This document shows, one piece after another, positions 60,128-64,000 of a stretch of DNA of 64,000 nucleotides; positions within the stretch are counted from its first letter, which is position 1, and the number at the start of each line of letters is the position of its first letter. Under the pieces are notes generated by a model. It did no database searches. It was not told the DNA's origin and saw nothing but the letters and a program-made list of their open reading frames with translations. Source of the stretch: a virus; the IMG/VR virus record IMGVR_UViG_3300024262_000019, positions 1 to 64,000 of that record. One strand, written 5' to 3'. The position numbers and the translations under genes were made by a program.

Positions 60128-61165
60128 CTATCTGCCGAAAGGGCCAGCGCTCCGTGCGTGGCGAAGAGATGCCAAGCGATCACTTACGCTTTCCTTCTGC
60201 TCCTTGCCCCGCTTGCCCCGTGGCTCATCATCGTCATCGTCGTCATCGTCATCGTCGTCATCGTCGGCTTCCATCATCTCTGAGATGGCTGCGTCATACG
60301 ACTCAACGGCATCCATGAGATCGAGCGTCATGAGACGGAAGGCGTCTTTAACGGCCTCCATAGTGTCATCATCGTCGTCATCGTCATCGTCGTCATCGTC
60401 GTCCTTCTTGCGAGATTTCATCTCAACAATATCGAAGGCTTCGGCGGCGCTGTCATAGAGAGACTCCATGGCTGCGTATACGTTCTCAACATCAAAATCA
60501 TCCGAGATTTCAACGAGACGCTCTGCAAGAAGAGCTGCGTTCTCTCCGAGGAGAGAGAAACCTCTTCCGAGGTTGTCACAGTCTTCGCTAACCTGTGAGC
60601 CGTGAACCAACGCATCAAGCTCTCCGATGAGCTGAGAAGCACGGTTGACGTAGGAAGATTCAGCCTTGCCCATGCCAGCAATCTTCTTGGTGGGAGTAAG
60701 CCCTTGAGCTACATCTGGGTCTTTCCCGCCGTCGTAGTTGCCACCCTTGTTCTTATCAACAAGACGGGCACGTAGCTGCTTGTATCCGTCTGGATACTCT
60801 GCTCTTACGTTGCCATCAACTCCCTCTCGGTAGTTGGGAGCCTTGTTGTATTTACCGGCACTCCTGCCACCCATCTTAGCGCCAGCGTCCAACGGATCAT
60901 CATGATCGTCAGAATCCCTTGGAGCGATGCGAGGACGTGGCTGCCTAGCGTACTTGTTACGCGCCTTAGCGTTGATGGAGCCTTCGCTGTCATCGTTGCC
61001 GGCAAGCGTGCTTGGATCTGGAGATGGGATATCTCGTGGATTACTGGAGTTGTCACCCTCGTAAAGTCCTTCGCTGGACTCAGTGAGTTGCTTCTCAGGA
61101 AGAAGTCCAATTGCTCGGAAGTCTTCTTCGATAGTGGTGAGTAGAACTGGATACCTGTGATTCAT
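60128..61165 (-). CDS. Acidic core/scaffold-like protein with two poly-Asp tracts
   Basis: A 345-residue protein. Two runs of more than ten Asp residues (near 255-270 and 305-320) flank an EAVKDAFRLMTLDLMDAVESYDAA-type helix. Residues 165-250 are helical. The remainder is charged and disordered. T4 gp67, in a similar position, is also a highly acidic prohead core protein, so a role in the scaffold is likely. AGGAG is seven bases from the ATG. Confidence 0.75.
   Translation of the reverse strand: MNHRYPVLLTTIEEDFRAIGLLPEKQLTESSEGLYEGDNSSNPRDIPSPDPSTLAGNDDSEGSINAKARNKYARQPRPRIAPRDSDDHDDPLDAGAKMGGRSAGKYNKAPNYREGVDGNVRAEYPDGYKQLRARLVDKNKGGNYDGGKDPDVAQGLTPTKKIAGMGKAESSYVNRASQLIGELDALVHGSQVSEDCDNLGRGFSLLGENAALLAERLVEISDDFDVENVYAAMESLYDSAAEAFDIVEMKSRKKDDDDDDDDDDDDDTMEAVKDAFRLMTLDLMDAVESYDAAISEMMEADDDDDDDDDDDDDEPRGKRGKEQKESVSDRLASLRHARSAGPFGR
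60225..60266 (-). repeat. GAY-codon microsatellite coding poly-Asp, tract 2
   Basis: About 42 bases built only of GAT and GAC codons on the coding strand, giving a run of Asp in the acidic core-like protein. Confidence 0.9.
60366..60412 (-). repeat. GAY-codon microsatellite coding poly-Asp, tract 1
   Basis: A second run of GAT/GAC codons, 45-47 bases, in the same gene. The mix of both Asp codons follows the pattern of the other tract (GAC-GAT-GAC-GAC), as if one had been copied. Confidence 0.9.
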
Positions 61166-61194
61166 TGAGATTCTCCTAATTTGGTCAAGTAAAC

Positions 61195-62154
61195 CTAAAC
61201 GGCTCCGTCGAAAGCGCCGACCATACGCTCGATGAAACTAGTTGCCATCTCATAGCTAACCAGAGACTCGGCTATGGAGTCGTAAATGTGACCTAGGCAC
61301 ATTACGCACTGTTCGTTCACAAGAGCATCGGAAACGATTCCCCGAACTTCCTGCAGGTCTTCAATCAGATCTTCGGAGAAGAAACAAAAGTGAGATAAGA
61401 CATCCGCCTCATTCTCCTCCAGGTCACCATCTCCAACCGATTCTATAAACGGCAGATATGCCGCTTCAGCAGCATGATGAACCAACTCAAGACGCTCAAG
61501 CACGAGACCTAAGTCGGTCTCTGCGTTGTCTCGGTAGTTCTCAAATTGCTCTTCCGGTATTTCATCCGTCTCATACAATGGCTTGTACTTAGCCTCGAAT
61601 GAGTTTTCATGGATGGAACCAAGGACATCTACAATCTGCCTCTTGATCTCATCTTGCTGCTCCGCAAACACCTGTCGCCAAGGACGACCCTCGGAGAGAG
61701 CAGCAAGTGTCTCGCCAACATAATCCCTGGCCAACTCAGCCTGCGTCTGCTCTTGCAGACTAGCTAGCTGGAGGATCCTCTCAGCTGCGCCACCCACGCC
61801 TTCCGACATAAGTGAATCAACGATGCTTAGCGAGTAATCACGCATAGACCTAGCTGCGTTAGTGGAAGAAACCACCGGGACATCTAGTTGCGATAGCTCT
61901 CCAAAGACTATTGCGCCGTCCTTACTCTCGAACTTAGCCTCATAATAGGAACCTTCTGCTGTTCCAACTATGATCTTGTTCTTAAATGTAGCTACGCGAG
62001 CAATGTCCTCAGACCCATTGGTAAACAAATGACGGTTCTCACTAACAGCCTCGTCGAGGCGATGAGTGAGCTGTTCGTACGAGCCGCTTACCATCGCTCT
62101 GATGGCTTCGACTGGAACGATTTTGTCTTCTATGGAGAAAGGATTGTATGGCAT
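61195..62154 (-). CDS. Unknown head-locus protein after the portal
   Basis: A 319-residue acidic, largely helical protein. No membrane segment, no signal peptide. Segments EQFENYRDNAETDLGLVLERLELVHHAAEAA and SFIERMVGAFDG are strongly helical (only parts cited as motifs). It occupies the position of prohead core genes in T4-like phages. AAGGG lies nine bases from the ATG. A promoter-like sequence is just upstream. Family unknown. Confidence 0.7.
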   Translation of the reverse strand: MPYNPFSIEDKIVPVEAIRAMVSGSYEQLTHRLDEAVSENRHLFTNGSEDIARVATFKNKIIVGTAEGSYYEAKFESKDGAIVFGELSQLDVPVVSSTNAARSMRDYSLSIVDSLMSEGVGGAAERILQLASLQEQTQAELARDYVGETLAALSEGRPWRQVFAEQQDEIKRQIVDVLGSIHENSFEAKYKPLYETDEIPEEQFENYRDNAETDLGLVLERLELVHHAAEAAYLPFIESVGDGDLEENEADVLSHFCFFSEDLIEDLQEVRGIVSDALVNEQCVMCLGHIYDSIAESLVSYEMATSFIERMVGAFDGAV

Positions 62155-62178
62155 AGGTTTTCGCCCTTGCTGATGTGG

Positions 62179-62208
62179 ATACTAGAGGTAATGGAAAAGC
62201 ACTGTCAA
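62179..62208 (-). promoter_or_regulatory. Promoter candidate after the portal gene
   Basis: The coding strand has a perfect TTGACA at 62208-62203, an 18-base spacer and TAGTAT at 62184-62179, about 25 bases before the next start codon. The -10 is two mismatches from consensus. Confidence 0.45.
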
Positions 62209-62236
62209 GGAGCTGTAGATCTATTTAGTCAAACAA

Positions 62237-64000
62237 TCATCTTCCTGGCATGCCCATCTTTATCTCATTGATAAGCTGCCCTAACTCACCAAGACGCCTG
62301 GCTGTTTCATTGTTGGCGCCCATAATCGTATCTAGGTTGTCCTCAACCATTTTTTCGTGATCACGGTTTCCTTGGAATAATTCCTTCTCAGTTATTGGCC
62401 TATATCCGAGTTGCTGTCTCATTTGTGGCCATCTGCTGGACAGACCCCCAGCAGTACGTATTGAATGACGTAGATCTTCGGCAGCCTGAGTACTTCCACC
62501 CATCACTCCTGCCATTTGTTGCTGAGCTGCAGCTTGTTGGGTTTGGATCTCAGCTTGGGCAGCCTGCTGTTGGATCTGTCCCTGGTTTTGAACATCCATT
62601 TGCAGACCCATCGCCCTTGCCTGAATCTCTGCATCACTCAACTGCTCCTGGTGACGCTCTTTGATGATGTATTCGATCTCTTCTTCGCTAAGTCCAAATA
62701 CTTTCTGGAGAATCCAATGCAGAGAGACGAACTGCTGCATTCGCCCGGCGAAGTCTGCCTTGGCATTCCTGACCTCTAGCTGAGCAAGTTCGAAAATCGA
62801 ACTCGGCGTCGTCATGCAGATTTCAAAATCGACTGCGGCTGGATTGATATTCAGAGCAGCCAGGTGAACCCTGGCCATCTTCTTCATCCCGTTCCTCAGT
62901 TCGCGCTGTAAACGAAGGACAGTACGGGCAAATCGCACATCCTCCTGAGACAGCACACCCTTGGCACGCGGAGCCTCCGACCCAAGATAGACCTTGGGCA
63001 CCTTGATAGCCGCGTAGAGCTTCAGCTTGAAGTACTCGATATCCTCCATGTGCTGCCACGACGGGCTGCCCACGACATCGATTTTGGTCTGCTGCACACC
63101 CTTGCGAACAGGGACGAAGAAGTCCTCATCCTGTGACAGGGGATTATATTTCAGATCAAGCTTGCCGGTCTGGGGATTATAGAACTTGGTCTTCTTGTAC
63201 TGCTGACGGATCTTATGCAGGAATGCCATTGCCTCTTTTGGCGGCATATCTCCGACATCTATATAGAAAGCATACCGCTGAGGGGCTCGCTGCAGCCTGT
63301 AAACCATGGCCGCATCCTCAAGAAGCATAAGCCTCTTCCAGATCCACCTGGCCGGCTCAAGCATCGAGTAACCGTAGATAGACCTACGATGCCTGGAGCG
63401 CATCCGGAAGTGTGCAACCTCCCAATCCTCCAGGGCGGCGTACTTATCCTGCGTCTGAGACCCAGCACCAGCCATGCGTTGCGTCAGAAGTTGCTTAAAC
63501 TCATCCGGGCTGTACCCGAACCTGCCCTTGTAATCCTGGACAAACCCAAATAGCTCGCCTCGACGACCTTCGATTCGTCGCATCGTAGGTGGTGGCAAGA
63601 AGTTCAAGCCAACCAACCCGTCCTGCGTAACCAGAAGCTCTTCGTAGTCGTTTCCGTACTTTACTAAGGTTCTGGCTATCTCCCAGATTTCCTCATCCAT
63701 ACGAAGCCTACGCCAAAACAGATCTTCTAGAATCGTCTGGACTGTCTTGTCTGGACTGTCAATCCAGACCGCCCTGTTCTGCAAGGACTCCGTCTGAGTG
63801 GCGTCATCGGCATATATGTCAATAGCACTGTTATGAACAACAACTCCGTTACATACGAAGTTGTGATACCCAGGCACCTCCAGGTCAAAAACCTCAGGTC
63901 GCTCATCCAGCTCCTCAACCCTAACCACTCTGTGGTTATTATCGTCCTCGATCAGGTCATACCTGTCCAGGTTGCGCCTAGCGGTGCTCCATGAAACGTC
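62237..64000 (-). CDS. Portal protein, gp20 family, interrupted by an intein (partial)
   Basis: The frame is open to the window edge, so the N-terminal part lies outside. From Ser at 63829 the extein (530 residues) reads SAIDIYADDAT, then LFWRRLRMDEEIWEIARTLVKYGND, FRMRSRHRRSIYGYSML and AIKVPKVYLGSEAPRAKG, which fit the gp20 portal family. It forms the 12-fold vertex through which DNA enters and leaves. The C-terminal 60 residues are Gln-rich. Intein residues directly before Ser are described separately. GTG at 63928 is internal to the frame and not a true start. Confidence 0.92.
   Translation of the reverse strand, partial: DVSWSTARRNLDRYDLIEDDNNHRVVRVEELDERPEVFDLEVPGYHNFVCNGVVVHNSAIDIYADDATQTESLQNRAVWIDSPDKTVQTILEDLFWRRLRMDEEIWEIARTLVKYGNDYEELLVTQDGLVGLNFLPPPTMRRIEGRRGELFGFVQDYKGRFGYSPDEFKQLLTQRMAGAGSQTQDKYAALEDWEVAHFRMRSRHRRSIYGYSMLEPARWIWKRLMLLEDAAMVYRLQRAPQRYAFYIDVGDMPPKEAMAFLHKIRQQYKKTKFYNPQTGKLDLKYNPLSQDEDFFVPVRKGVQQTKIDVVGSPSWQHMEDIEYFKLKLYAAIKVPKVYLGSEAPRAKGVLSQEDVRFARTVLRLQRELRNGMKKMARVHLAALNINPAAVDFEICMTTPSSIFELAQLEVRNAKADFAGRMQQFVSLHWILQKVFGLSEEEIEYIIKERHQEQLSDAEIQARAMGLQMDVQNQGQIQQQAAQAEIQTQQAAAQQQMAGVMGGSTQAAEDLRHSIRTAGGLSSRWPQMRQQLGYRPITEKELFQGNRDHEKMVEDNLDTIMGANNETARRLGELGQLINEIKMGMPGR
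63830..64000 (-). mobile_element. C-terminal end of an intein in the portal gene
   Basis: The last 57 codons before the portal extein end in VFDLEVPGYHNFVCNG and VVVHN, the standard C-terminal splice blocks (penultimate His, terminal Asn), followed by Ser at +1. The frame upstream stays open to the edge. The extent and endonuclease are outside the window. Confidence 0.93.

Noticed and set aside
60225-60412. CRISPR-like repeats
   Set aside because: These are Asp codon runs inside a gene, with no spacers. No CRISPR array is visible elsewhere.
1-64000. tRNA genes
   Set aside because: No cloverleaf with a convincing T-loop was found in the intergenic stretches; hits such as gattcgaac lie in coding regions.

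Overview
The window is part of the late (virion) gene region of a large contractile-tailed bacteriophage. Every supported gene lies on the complementary strand, so transcription runs from position 64000 towards 1. The structural proteins belong to families first defined in phage T4: portal gp20, prohead protease gp21, major capsid gp23, neck gp13/gp14, sheath gp18, tube gp19, wedge gp25, wedge gp6 and LysM gp53. They are distant from T4 itself. Start codons are mostly preceded by GGAG/GAGG ribosome sites, and genes are packed with ATGA, TAATG or TAGTG overlaps, which points to a bacterial host. I cannot name the host. No replication, lysis-enzyme or tRNA genes are visible.

Layout in transcription order. 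(1) 64000-55060, head: portal (with the C-terminal end of an intein running off the window), two core/scaffold-like proteins including one with two poly-aspartate tracts, a fused protease-scaffold, the major capsid protein, a strong terminator, a LAGLIDADG endonuclease behind its own promoter-like sequence, and two small proteins. (2) 55136-47836, neck and connector: gp13-like and gp14-like proteins, an inserted double-HNH endonuclease, a large Lys/Ala-rich protein, a Cys-rich protein and probable tail-completion proteins. (3) 47791-35468, tail tube: sheath, two gp19-like tube proteins, a tail assembly chaperone with a clear -1 frameshift site, a second LAGLIDADG endonuclease, the tape measure and a LysM baseplate protein. 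(4) 35467-29793, baseplate: hub, spike, gp25, gp6/gpJ-like wedge and a BppU-like protein. (5) 29763-1, host-recognition and accessory region: a membrane metallopeptidase, many fibre and adhesin-like proteins, a glycosyltransferase-like protein, a tubulin/FtsZ-like GTPase with a full intein, a gpI-like protein, and three tandem fibre paralogues.

The genes form an assembly line: the capsid forms around scaffold and is cut by the protease, the neck closes the head, the chaperone and tape measure set tail length, and the hub, wedges and fibres form the adsorption organelle. Cutting across this is an unusual load of selfish DNA: two inteins and three free-standing homing endonucleases, placed in or next to the most conserved genes. 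The most striking object is a phage tubulin/FtsZ-like protein encoded inside the tail-fibre region, with an intein exactly at its T7 catalytic loop and a hairpin covering its ribosome site. A 14-16 bp palindrome occurs three times, twice directly after a TAG stop and before an accessory gene.
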